From Coptodactyla brooksi (Eukaryota; Arthropoda; Insecta; Coleoptera; Scarabaeidae): a stretch of 26,332 nt of DNA. Positions 1 through 9,600 of the stretch are shown here, in pieces (position 1 is the stretch's first letter; every line of letters begins with the position of its first letter). A program made the position numbers and the translations under genes. The notes under the pieces were generated by a model that was not told the DNA's origin, searched no databases, and saw nothing but the letters and a program-made list of their open reading frames with translations. The stretch is taken from contig JAWQRM010000217.1 in assembly GCA_033557675.1 (NCBI GenBank), positions 1-26,332 on the forward strand. Reading direction: 5' to 3'.

Positions 1-290
1 CTTTTGAACCTTTCCCAAAGCTCCTAGAGGCATGGAAATGTCTGGTTGAGTAGTGCCCAGGAAAACATTTTTTGCTGTTGGGTATTGTTCTCGTCCAAAA
101 GAGCCTGTAATTCGTGGTCCTCAATCTTCCTGGGCCGATTTTCACGTTTCTTGTCGCTGAGGTCAAAATTACCTTCTTTGAACCGACGAAACCAATCGCT
201 TCAGGCTTATCTCACCATAGGCCTCTACAAGCATTTGATGCGATTCAGCAGCTGATTTCGTTAAATTGATTACCAACGGAAAAATGTATA
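1..290 (-). pseudogene. mariner transposase N-terminal fragment (decayed)
   Basis: On the - strand the translation gives SAAESHQMLVEAYGEISL, the HTH1 region of mariner transposases, then after a frameshift RFKEGNFDLSDKKRENRP and KIEDHELQALLDENNTQQQ. A stop codon follows 'FPCL' near position 40. The catalytic part is missing and the fragment runs into the left window edge. It is a dead copy inside the upstream VPS13D intron. Its 5' untranslated end probably reaches about 415, where the sequence resembles mariner leader DNA. Confidence 0.75.
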
Positions 291-429
291 TTGTTGTATG
301 AAATTGCTGACGATGTGTACTGATTAATGTTCACAGATTACAAACTCATAACAAAAAAGTACTGGCGTGTCCGTGGTAGCTTAATACACTTACTAACGCC
401 ATCTATGAGCAAACAGCGAATTTAAGCTT

Positions 430-960
430 ATACACCTGGTAAAGACAATGTTGTTGATTTTTTCGATGCAACGGGTATTGTGCACCATGAATATGCTCCT
501 AAGGGGCAAACAGTCAATCAGGAATACTATGAAAGTGCCCTTGAACATTTGCGCAAAAATGTGCAAAATAAAAGCCTTCACTCTGGCAAGACAAAAATTG
601 AATTCTCCACCATGATAATGCATCACCTCACAGTGTGCTCTCCATCAGGGAACTCTTGGTAAAATTACAAATCTCCGTGCTTTCGCAACCCCCCTACCTC
701 CAGATCTAGTCCCAACAGACTTCTATCTGTTTCTCAAATTGAAAATTTTGCTGAAAGGGAAGCGATTTGATGCAATTAAAGGCATACAGGCAAATACAGA
801 GATGGTCCTTAACACCCTTAAGAACGAAAATTTCCAGGAATGCTTCTAGAAGTGGAAACACTGTTGAAGTCAGTCTGTTGAATCAGATGGAGAGTACTTT
901 GAGGGAGTTCATCTCAATAGCCGGTATGTACTGCCATTTTGAAATTACAAGCCTAGTTTT
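430..960 (+). pseudogene. mariner transposase C-terminal fragment (decayed)
   Basis: The + strand reads VKTMLLIFFDATGIVHHEYA, the mariner catalytic segment with its central Asp, then PKGQTVNQEYYESALEHLR. After a frameshift it continues ILHHDNASPHSVLSIRELLV (second catalytic Asp region) and, in broken frames, PYLQI, then EGEYFEGVH-like residues. At least two frameshifts and several stops rule out function. It lies head-to-head with the N-terminal fragment at 1-290, so the two are separate copies rather than one element. Confidence 0.75.
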
Positions 961-1044
961 AAAACTTTCCCATCACATCTCGTATTTTGGAAGGTTGTAG
1001 ATTATTTCTATTTTGACTTGACAATAAAGGATGGGTTTTAACTT

Positions 1045-1070
1045 TCTCGATAAGATTTTTCTTATCGAGA
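1045..1070. repeat. perfect 11-bp inverted repeat hairpin
   Basis: TCTCGATAAGA at 1045-1055 is exactly complementary to TCTTATCGAGA at 1060-1070 around a TTTT loop. It lies in intronic DNA 80 bp after the mariner fragment. No gene or termination function is implied in this eukaryotic setting. Confidence 0.8.
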
Positions 1071-1274
1071 ATTATCATTCTCCAACCTTTTTCAACCGTC
1101 CTTAGATAATCCCCATCATTCTCCATGTGATTTTGTGATTAACCAATCTTGTAACTATCACTTAGCTTGTCTGTGAGATTTTAGATGACAGGAGATAGAT
1201 GATTGTTATGCATACAGACTAAAGAGTTCAACAGGATCGATCATTGCCTCCTTTTGCTCAAGTAGATTTTTAAT

Positions 1275-1490
1275 GGCCTTTCTCCTGGTTTTCTTAAACT
1301 TTTCGAAACCTACCTAAATAATAGACCCAATTACGATTTTTATAATGGTTTAATGCTCAATTCTTTTGCTGCTACGTTAGGCATTCCACAGTGCTCAGAT
1401 CTTTATCCATTATTGTTTAATATCGGGATTCTCAAGCTTTTTGTTTCAAGTATTATTCATATGTATCACATATCAGTCGCGTACAGCTGA
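1275..1490 (+). pseudogene. non-LTR retrotransposon reverse transcriptase fragment (jockey-like)
   Basis: An open frame without Met translates to LSPGFLKLFETYLNNRPNYD and then TLGIPQCSDLYPLLFNIGI. The second phrase matches the RT motif 'SGVPQGS.LGPLLFNI.I' of jockey-clade non-LTR elements, with the usual Gly of QGS replaced by Cys. It ends at a stop shortly after HISVAYS, where YADD would be expected. Only about 72 codons of RT palm/finger remain. Confidence 0.75.
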
Positions 1491-1492
1491 AC

Positions 1493-1783
1493 TATTAAAA
1501 ATTTCGTTAGGATAGAGATGATCTATTTATTGACATAGTAAAGCAGTACATAATTAGAAAGATGATAAATAGTGGAAAAGTAGAGTTCAGTAGTATTTAA
1601 TTTTAACCATAAATTTGGATGAAGATTCAATAGGTATATTCTGTCACATAATTTTGATCCAAATTTGCGGTTAAAATTAAGTACTACTGAACTCGACTTT
1701 TCCATTTTAGGTCATCTTTTTAATTTTTCACTGCTTTACCATGTTGATAAATAGATCATCGCTATCCTAATGAAAATTTTAAT
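1493..1783. repeat. foldback element with about 128-bp inverted arms
   Basis: The arm at 1493-1620 is closely complementary to 1657-1783, around a 36-bp spacer. Both arms share GATGATCTATTTAT and GAGTTCAGTAGTA in opposite orientation, with scattered mismatches. No coding potential is credible; the small open frames inside are by-products of the arms. It could be a MITE or two inverted copies of a short repeat inserted next to the RT fragment. No target-site duplication is clear. Confidence 0.85.
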
Positions 1784-1832
1784 ATTTCGAAGGTATGCGA
1801 TTGATTCATTTTTCAGTTTACTAGGAAGTCTA

Positions 1833-2510
1833 TTAGGTTGTTCAGGAAGTAACTTCGTTTTTTTTGTGAAAATGAAAGGTACTTTTCTTAGAGAGTATAA
1901 ATATTTTATATAATTTCATATTCACCGTTTTGGCCCGACACCTTCTGCCACCTTTCTGGCAATAGCATGATTCCACACCCATAAAACTTGTGATCCTTAC
2001 AGGCAAAAAACTGATCCAGGTCGTTTTTGATGGCCTCATTTGAAGTAAAAGTTTTGCCTTCCAAAAAATTTTGTGGAGACCAAAATAAGTAATAATCGGA
2101 AGGTATCAGATCTGGAGAATATGGTATATTCTCCATACGATACGGATGTGGTAGTACGTACTATCCAAGCTGTAAAAGCTTTTGGGAAGTTACCCGAAGT
2201 TTCTGTTTGAGTGAATCATGCAATTTGTCTAGTTGATGGCAGTATACTTCAGAATTGAAATTGTGAAAATTTTGCAAAATAAAAAAAAAATTTTTGAAAT
2301 TATTTTCATTTTGCAAAAATTTGGCAAACCAATTTTGACACTGACATACATCTTGCACAAAACCGAATAAAATATTTTCACACATAAACTTTGCAGTATC
2401 AGCTGTCAGAATATATGATGCATATACCGTTTAGAATGAAATCGGCTGGTTAAAATACAACTAATGCCCCTGCTGCAAAAAAAAATGAAATTACTTTCCG
2501 AACAATCCAA
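1833..2510 (-). mobile_element. mariner element, internally deleted, with TIRs and TA duplication
   Basis: Left end TTAGGTTGTTCAGGAAGTAA and right end (reverse complement) TTGGATTGTTCGGAAAGTAA form TIRs of about 30 bp, flanked by TA at 1831-1832 and 2511-2512. Inside on the - strand are CQCQNWFAKF (mariner helix-turn-helix end) and IPYSPDLIPSDYYLF then ERWQKVSGQNGEYEI, the mariner catalytic tail and C-terminus. The middle of the transposase, with most catalytic residues, is missing and the frame is broken. The length of 678 bp is about half a full mariner. Confidence 0.88.
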
Positions 2511-2512
2511 TA

Positions 2513-3390
2513 TTTTTTATTGTCACCACAGCAGAAAATCCATTTTCACAAAAAGACATGGTTGTGAAGTGAATTGAAAACATGGCTTTTCTGTGCAACA
2601 AAACTCATTTTAAGCGCTTACCCAACATTCGCCTAACTCTAATTTAGTAAATTCCATTTTCAATTCTCAATTGCAAGATAGTTCCAATAAAGACTTGTTT
2701 TCATTGCTAGTTAGGATTCCAGCAATGTTATCCAAAATAAATGAATTTCTGATCCATAGGCATTCAGAATAAGTATTCTTTAAATATTCTTCAAAACTAT
2801 CACCGAGCATTGGCAATGGCGTTTTTTATTATCGACGAAATCATCTTTCACTTGAATTTCGTGCTGCCGTAAAATTTTCTGAACTAGAAAAAACCACAGG
2901 ATTTCATTCGAAACAGTAGTATTTGTGTTTTGACATTTTTTGATGACTGTTGTGATCCAACAGCTCTTCTATCAATCGAACAAGCAGTTCAAAATCGATC
3001 TTCATCAGGAACATCTGCATCGCAAAATATAGCAAAAATAACTTGCTTAGCATTTTCCTTGAGAAAGCCATCTCACCTCCATGTGTAATAGCAATTGAAT
3101 TTGGTCACTACCCATTTCAGAGCGCAATTTCGAAAACAAATAAGAGTTTAGGACCTGAGGTTTAATGAAATTGACCACCTTAACGGCCACCTGGAAAACA
3201 TGTTTCAATTGTTGGCGCATATTTTACTGCTAATGCTTCTCTGAAAATACTGCAATGCATGGACCTGCAATTTTTTGCAACTGATTTTACTGTGGTGGTT
3301 ACACCTCTGTATTTTCCTTTTTCCTCTGTATTTTCGTATTGATACCATCTCACAGAATAAACAAATTTCTTGAATTGAAGGTATTTCCAC
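2513..3390 (-). pseudogene. hAT transposase remnant, C-terminal half (ZBED5/FAM200-like)
   Basis: On the - strand broken frames read CRSMHCSIFREALAV, KVVNFIKPQVLNSYLFSKL, then SEMGSDQIQLLLHMEVRWLS, which is the 'LLLHTEVRWLSRGK' signature of the ZBED5/FAM200-like hAT lineage. Further on come LLELSCN*ELKMEFTKLELG and SFCENGFSAVVTIKN, the hAT dimerisation region 'C..GFSA....K'. Several stops and frameshifts are present. The mariner at 1833-2510 abuts the last hAT residues, which suggests it jumped into the hAT copy. Confidence 0.8.
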
Positions 3391-3611
3391 CCTTCAGAAA
3401 ATCATCCTCTTGTCTCTTCCGCTTCAAAAACCCAAACGACTGTATACCACCATAGGTTTCGCTAAACGAATGTGGCATGTCACGTTTTCCTTATAAGATG
3501 TGAATGGTGTAAAAGGTCTGCATAGGCATTATTCATATGAATAATGCACTACTCCTACTTTATAAGGAAATGTGACGTGACATACTCATTTAGTAAAACC
3601 AGAAGTGGTAT
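3391..3611. repeat. two head-to-head copies of the tRNA-like repeat's flanking module
   Basis: The sequence at 3391-3545 matches the module between the tRNA-like heads at 4985-5110 and 5270-5430: shared phrases are TTCGCTAAA, GAATGGTGTAAA and GGCATT.TTCA.ATGA. From 3546 to 3611 the outer part is repeated in inverse orientation (TTTATAAGGAAA, CTCATTTAGTAAA). The junction is a perfect 22-bp palindrome (3526-3547). The block splits the hAT remnant and has no credible ORF. Confidence 0.7.
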
Positions 3612-3639
3612 GTAATCTTCTTTAGTTGTAGTTTCAAGT

Positions 3640-3925
3640 AAACGGTATGTATGGACGTTTAATGCCGTAATTTCAATCTTGCAGCGCACAGTATCATTTG
3701 ACGGTATCGCATCAAGCTATTTAGCTGACAGTTTACCCAATATACAAGTCAATATGTCTTTCACTGGAGGTAATAACTGGCTCTTCAAGAATTTGCTATT
3801 CAACACTGCTATTATTAAGCTCACTAAAAAGATGCTTGCACTTGCTTTTTGAGTGTTGTCAATAAACGACAACATAATTTTCGTTGTGCCTTTCATCTTG
3901 GTACAAAATTTCAAACGAAATAATC
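3640..3925 (-). pseudogene. hAT transposase remnant, upstream part
   Basis: The - strand reads QKASASIFLVSLIIAVLNSK, then LPPVKDILTCILGKLSAK, a stop, and LDAIPSNDTVRCKIE. The series 'KAS..VSL.IA', 'LI.P....I...LGE..A.KL' and 'PLSNDTVSRRI' is the order seen in ZBED5/FAM200-like hAT transposases, upstream of the part at 2513-3390. The catalytic 'LDESTD' stretch between the two parts is not found, so the copy has lost it or it has decayed beyond recognition. It is interrupted by the repeat block at 3391-3611. Confidence 0.72.
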
Positions 3926-4308
3926 CGTAGGTTTATTTTCTTATGTTGAATGTTTTCTACTAAGGTGACGTTTCAATAAAGAGGCTTTGGTTTGAAAGAA
4001 TTTTGAAACCAAATGTGACTGTGAATCCAATATTAATGTACTCAGGATATGTTCCGATAACTTTTGAAATTTTGTAAGGAATTTTCTCATTCATTCACCT
4101 TAAATTCTGATTCTGAAGTAGAGCTCAATAGTTTACAGATGCATTTAAGAGTTTTTATCAGATATTTATTTATTAAGCCACACATTCATGTTAATTTATA
4201 TCTCCTTGAATTTTTTACTTTAATTCATGTGTGGATATTGTCGATGACACCTATAGTATCCCTTCAATTGTAGATGTGGATCCTTTGGTTTCGTAGCAAA
4301 ATTAAGCA

Positions 4309-4498
4309 ATTACTACATCTTAGCCAAAACAGGAAATTAACGGCTTGACACATGTTTTGCTGACCATGTCAGCATCGTCGGAAGCAACAAGAGATAACAG
4401 GCTTTTGTCTCTTGTTGTTCCTGATGATGCTGACATGGTCAGTAAAAGGTGCCTTAAGCACCTTTTACTGTCTCCTGTTTTGGTTAAGTGGTAAGAAC
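4309..4498. repeat. inverted repeat pair carrying hammerhead-like cores
   Basis: The arm at 4309-4402 is complementary to 4408-4498 with mismatches. Both copies, read outward from the centre, contain CTCTTGTTGYTCC, then CTGATGA (+ copy, 4421-4427) or CCGACGA (- copy, 4381-4375), then GCTGACATGGTCAG and an A-rich run. In the - copy GCTGAC and GTCAGC pair as a 6-bp stem around ATG. This arrangement resembles hammerhead-ribozyme motifs that Penelope-like elements carry in their terminal repeats. The ribozyme reading is inference; the inverted duplication is seen directly. Confidence 0.65.
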
Positions 4499-4683
4499 TT
4501 CATTTTTACAATATCCATATTGATCTCTATTTTATGCCAACTAAACCAAATTAATTCAGGGAAAGTATGTAAGATCAGAAGTCATTCTCAAAGTTCGTGT
4601 GGCAACAATAAACTTCAATTTAAATAAACGTAAATCAAACGAGCCAGTAACAAATCACAATCAGGTTATCAGTGAATACGAGT

Positions 4684-4785
4684 ATATAAAACAACCCATC
4701 CGCGCAACACCAGAGACTACGTAGTCGCGTTACCATGGCCGACTCATTTCTAACTAATGAGGAAAGTACAGCGATCTATTCATAG
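4684..4785 (+). other. TATA-like box followed by a short open frame
   Basis: TATATAAAA at 4684-4692 precedes an ATG in a good context (TTACCATGGCC) at 4735. The frame encodes 16 residues, MADSFLTNEESTAIYS, then stops at 4783-4785. The spacing would allow a promoter for a transposon or repeat transcript, but no element body follows. It may be chance in AT-rich DNA. Confidence 0.2.
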
Positions 4786-4796
4786 TGAACGTTTGA

Positions 4797-5480
4797 AACC
4801 TTCATATAAATTTGCTATTATTCCATGGACGTTTCATGGATATATGAAATTATGTAATTAATTATTATTTAATTAATTTTTATTAAATAAGGACATAAAT
4901 TGACCTTCTCAGTAGGAACTGAACCTGTGACCTTTGTTTTCATAAAAGGTGCTCATATCTAGCTATTAGCTATACGGTGACCTTCCCACTCTTCAAAAAC
5001 CCATCCTTTTGTTTTTCCCATTCAAAACCCGAATAAATGCTGTCCACCTGTTATATCACATTTCCTTATGAGATATTATGAACAGTATAAAGGGCTACTA
5101 AGGAGTTATTCATGTGAATTTGCTGTTATCTTGTAGATATTTCGTGCAGATACGAAATGAAGTAATTATTAAATAAGAAAATAAACTGATCTCTGAGCAG
5201 GAATTGAATCCGTGAGTTTTGTTTTCATGGTGGACGCTCTTACCATCTTAGCTATGCGATGCCCTTTCTAATCTTTAGAAAATCACCCTTTTCTTTTTCT
5301 TGTTCAAGATCCGAACGAATGCACCCCATTGCATACATTCGCTAAATGAGTATATTATGTTTCCTCGTAATGTATGAATGGTGTAAAGAGGACTAAGGCA
5401 TTGTTCACATGACATTTATTGTTCGCATGACGAAATTAAGTGATTATGATTAATTAATTTTCTTTAATTAATTCTTTATT
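4797..5480 (-). repeat. tandem tRNA-like (SINE-type) repeat, period about 280 bp
   Basis: Two full units and a partial third follow each other on the - strand. Each full unit has a tRNA-like head: unit A at 4902-4985 with box-B-like CAGGTTCAGTTCC (4927-4915), unit B at 5188-5268 with box-A-like TAGCTAAGATGGTAAGAGCG (5254-5235) and box-B-like CGGATTCAATTCC (5212-5200). A TA-rich body with TTAATTAATT follows, then a module shared with 3391-3545. The heads are about 280 bp apart. Internal RNA polymerase III promoter boxes are a property of tRNA-derived SINEs; the tandem arrangement is less usual. Confidence 0.75.
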
Positions 5481-6503
5481 TTTTTGTGTAGTAAAAAGTA
5501 ATTAGTTGGAAAACTTGTTCGTACTTGCGCTGCATGTGTGAGGCAGGTTGGTACATGTGTGTTATGACACGGAAGAACTCGTTGACATGCAGTGTTCCTT
5601 CTTGCACGTGCAAACTGTAGACTGCTAATCACTTACATGCTTATAATACCAGCTATGTCACATCTACTTGCATACCACCTTGAGAATATCTATGTCACCA
5701 CTGATACGCGTGTCACTATTTGGATAATCCCTGGTTTAATATATTTATTAATGGTCTTCTTGGCATACTTTGTTCAGTCCTTGCCTATGTCGATATGAAA
5801 ATATATTTTTGTGTTGCTAATAAAGCTGGAATCAAAATTTTGCAACAGATTTTTGATTCCGAAATAATGATTGTCCTGTAATCCTGATTACATTTTCTTT
5901 CGCATATTATAGTACTAATTAGATTAAACCTTTTCGTTATTGGATTCTAATGATTTTCTACATGCTAACTGTATTTTATCAAATTGTATTGGCAAAAATA
6001 AATGGATTAATATCTACCAATCAAATATTTCCTTCATTTTGATATGGAGTGTATTTTCGCATTTCCATATACCTCTCAGTCTTTAACTTCTAGGCAATAA
6101 ACGTAAGGTAAGGATGAAGATAAGGTTGTGTGAAGTTTACTTGTAATCTACACTATTCGTAATCCTTTAAGGTTCCTCTTCTTAGTTATTTGATTAATGC
6201 AGTCACTTTTACTGCAAGTGACTGTTGCTAGGGACTAATGAATTATTTGCTTATATTTTTATTATTTATTGTCCCATGAAATCCCTCCTGTTGAACAATA
6301 AAATTTATTATTTATTTATTTCCAGTAATAAAATATCTTCCATTTTTGTCATATACTTGCTATGAATTCTGTGTAAGGGTGGGATTTTTTTTTTGAAAAA
6401 GTTGTATGTAGCTGTATCAACAAGTTTATGTAGAAAATATTTAATTTGCTTCAAGTTTCAATAAGGATTTACTAATATCAAGTTATACACGTTCATTTTA
6501 CAG
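5481..6503. other. intronic DNA without recognisable gene
   Basis: This stretch leads to the first VPS13D exon. The open frame at 5592-5798 (hydrophobic, 68 residues) matches nothing recognised. There is an 8-bp inverted repeat AGTCACTT/AAGTGACT at 6201-6222 and a TTTATT-rich tract near 6250-6320. No VPS13D exon ending in the phase required by 6504 was found. Confidence 0.5.
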
Positions 6504-6658
6504 TACCTGATATGAGTATACATGGTGAATTATCTACTCTTGATGGCACGCTCAATGAATATCAATATAAGTTGATAAGAGGACTGCTAGCTTATAACAT
6601 AGGCGAGAATACGGAACACATTTTACCATCTGTTAACGCGCCACCTGTTACAGCAGAG
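6504..6658 (+). CDS. Vps13D: VPS13D exon a (middle region)
   Basis: Acceptor ttttacag ends at 6503 and donor gtaatc starts at 6659. The exon opens with two bases (ta) that complete a codon begun in an exon left of the window, then encodes 51 residues starting PDMSIHGELSTLDG. It is similar to the VPS13 segment where a short loop precedes a YKLIRGLL helix. It ends on a complete codon. The preceding exon was not found anywhere in 1-6500, so the upstream intron exceeds 6.5 kb. Confidence 0.85.
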
Positions 6659-9600
6659 GTAATCAACATAATTTGGTAGTATTCCACTTGTAACCAGCTA
6701 TTACTTTCAGGTAAACATAAGAGATCTATGGACATTAAGTTCAATTCGTCTAGACTTGCTGAACGTGAACATCTGCCTTATCAACCAAGGTCCATTAGCT
6801 TGTATAAACTTTATAAAATCACGCCTGACCATTGATTCATATAGCAATATGAGCCAAGACATTGATCTAGTCTCACAGGAAATTTTAATTCGAGACAGCA
6901 GATTTGAAGATGCCCCTGTTAATAAAAGATCAAATGTGTTTACAAATATTTTGCAACCTATCAAGATTTCTAAAGATCATGAAATTGTACAAGTCGAGGT
7001 ACATAGTCGTAAGAGGACAGACAAAACTGAGTCTACTGTTTTGTTGAATAACATTAGGTTGATGGCTGTATTTGACTGGTGGGAAGCAGCAAGGGAATTT
7101 ATATTCCAAGATATAAATAATATGCAAGGTAGTCCAAACCATGAAATAACAGTAGTGAAAAGTACTAAAAACGAAGATGATAATTTCGAATTCAAACTTA
7201 ATGTCACAGAATCGGAGCTAGTTGTTGTTGAGGATACATCTCAATGGGACACAAATGCAGTAATTTTTAAGGTAAAACAATGTTTTACAGCAATTTATTA
7301 ATCAGTTCAAAGTGTTCAATATCCTTTTATAATGGGAAAAGATTATGAAAGTTATAATCTCTATTAATGTACTTTTCTATATTTTATTATTTCAGAGTAC
7401 AACAGTAATATCTTACAGACCAGCAGTTATAGAAAAACCGATGTCATGTAATTTGAATAACTGTGAAATGTATTCTTGCATATTGGGAATGGAGGATGAA
7501 ACGGCACTCTCTATTATTGATCCTGTGACGCTGAATATTGAAGTGAATGCTGATCGAGTACTAGAGGTATTTTTGTTAGATTTAATTACAATCAATTATA
7601 CAAAGTGTATTACTCTTTAGGTGCAACTACAACGATTAACTGTAAGATTGTCCTATTATGATATGCGGATGTTTTTGCAAATCTTGAATTCATTGCCGAA
7701 ACAGATGTTTTCTAACAAAGAAGTTCTTCATGAACCACCAGCAAATATACAAGGTAAGTAGCTTAAATAGTAAGTATGGTATAATGTGTAAGTATAAGTG
7801 GTATGCTTATATACCTATGAAACAATTTTAAGAATACGTTATTTTCTGTAAGTTTTGTGAGGAGTTTATAATAACATAATAAAAGGCAGTACCTTCATAA
7901 AAGCAGTAATAAATGCTAATTATTCTAGAAAACGAAATAATTTTATAGGTAAGTTATAAGTTTTATAAGAGTAACTCATAAAAACTATTTACTGTCACTG
8001 TTTGTTGTTCTTAATTTTGTTTTATTATTATACGATATTGTTACCTTTGTAAGATTTTGATTTTAAATAGTAATTAAAAGCAACATAGTATATCCAAGTA
8101 CTTGAGTTTTATAACTGATTTAAGAAATTGCTTTAAAAATTGCTTACAAGCATATTGTTTTAAATTTATATTGTCTAAAGAGCAACCCTATACTAAGTGA
8201 ATTGTCGTAAACATATTCATCAAGAAAATTGTAAATTTGAATACCATTGTCTTTCCAAATACCAGGTACAATACAATCGACATACCCTATGACGGTAAGG
8301 TACTAGCCCCATAGGGAATTATCAAGAGCAAGTGATAGAGTGCAACGCAACACAAGAGGTTGAAAGAGTTGAAACGCTAAGCTTTCATTGGAAGTAGGTA
8401 GTACAGTGAGCAGAAGTGAAATGTTCCTAGAGCCCCGTTCAGTTCGGGAGCTAGCGAGACAAAGAAGTGTAACACATTTTTGGCCGAACTAAAAAACAAA
8501 TTCTCAACATAAAAAGTATTCGTAAAAAAAATATTCTCAAGAATCAAAAGTGGATTGATCAAAAAGGATCATTTAAAATTAAATTAAATGCTCAAAACGA
8601 CCCCCTCTTGCAAATAATATCCTAAATGATTATAACAATTTCATCTTACGCTTTTATGTCTTTTACGTTTTTTACACTTCTGCTCGCTGTACTATCTACT
8701 TCCAACTAACCGCCTAGCGTTCGTTCTTCCCACTCTTTCAATCTCTCGTGTTAATCCTCGATGTGAATGAGGCTCTCTCGCTTGCTCTCAATAATTCTCT
8801 TTGGGGCTAGCACCTTACTGCCATGTGGTATATACTTTTCCATCTTCTAGTGCATGTACTATAGAGAGAATTCAAAGTGTCCCCAGAGTAAAAACACGAT
8901 AGGGAAGGAGACGTCAACAATTTGGGATAGGGTGTACCTTTGGGACCCGGGTGAGCTTGTTTATTTATTTTATAGAAGTGTGAAACATCTATAACATCTT
9001 TTATTATATGAAGTAAAAAGTGAACAAGGTCGATATAAACTCAATGTTGGCTGTAAATAAATAAAGTCGGCCATAAGTTACTTTTTGAACAGGAGAGTAA
9101 ATAATTAAAATATTTAATTATTATTTATAATAATAGTGCTACATTTAAATTGTTATATGTAATACGATAGAAACTGCAACAATTATGCACGCCATGAGGA
9201 ATAGGGTAAACAACAAGGTAATTTTTTCATTTTAACAGTGATTTATCAATTTAAAAGTAATTTTACATCTAATATTTTGTACATTCGCCCTGATTTTAGA
9301 TACAATTTTGGGAAAGCAACAGCTTTCCCAAACGTTTTGGACGTGAATCAATAAATAATTTTGATATTTGTCCTCTAACTGTTTTTTCCACATTCGTACA
9401 ATCTGTCCTAATACATTTTCTATCTGAAGGCTAGCACGCTAGTTTGATGCCATTCTGGGCAATTCCAGGAGTGTACACAGCCTGCAGGGTAGATTGGACA
9501 GTTATCCTGAACGAACATGAAAGGTTCATGTTGTTTTCTGGACATATAACTCTCACTGGTGGCAGCATAATTTTGCCTTTGCACTTTGTTTAAGTAAAAA

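Noticed and set aside
1..960. One intact mariner element
   Set aside because: The N-terminal part is on the minus strand and the C-terminal part on the plus strand, so they cannot be a single unrearranged copy.
4684..4785. Stand-alone small gene with TATA box and good start context
   Set aside because: The frame ends after 16 codons and nothing downstream continues it; kept only as a low-confidence note.
5188..5268. Functional tRNA gene
   Set aside because: Box-A- and box-B-like sequences are present, but no proper acceptor or anticodon stem forms by eye and the sequence is part of a repeat family, so it is a tRNA-derived repeat head.
5592..5798. Hydrophobic 68-residue + frame resembling a membrane protein
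   Set aside because: No family signature, no splice context that fits VPS13D phase, and hydrophobic frames are common by chance in T-rich DNA.
6707..7207. Minus-strand frames opposite VPS13D exon b
   Set aside because: Antisense shadows of a well-supported coding exon.
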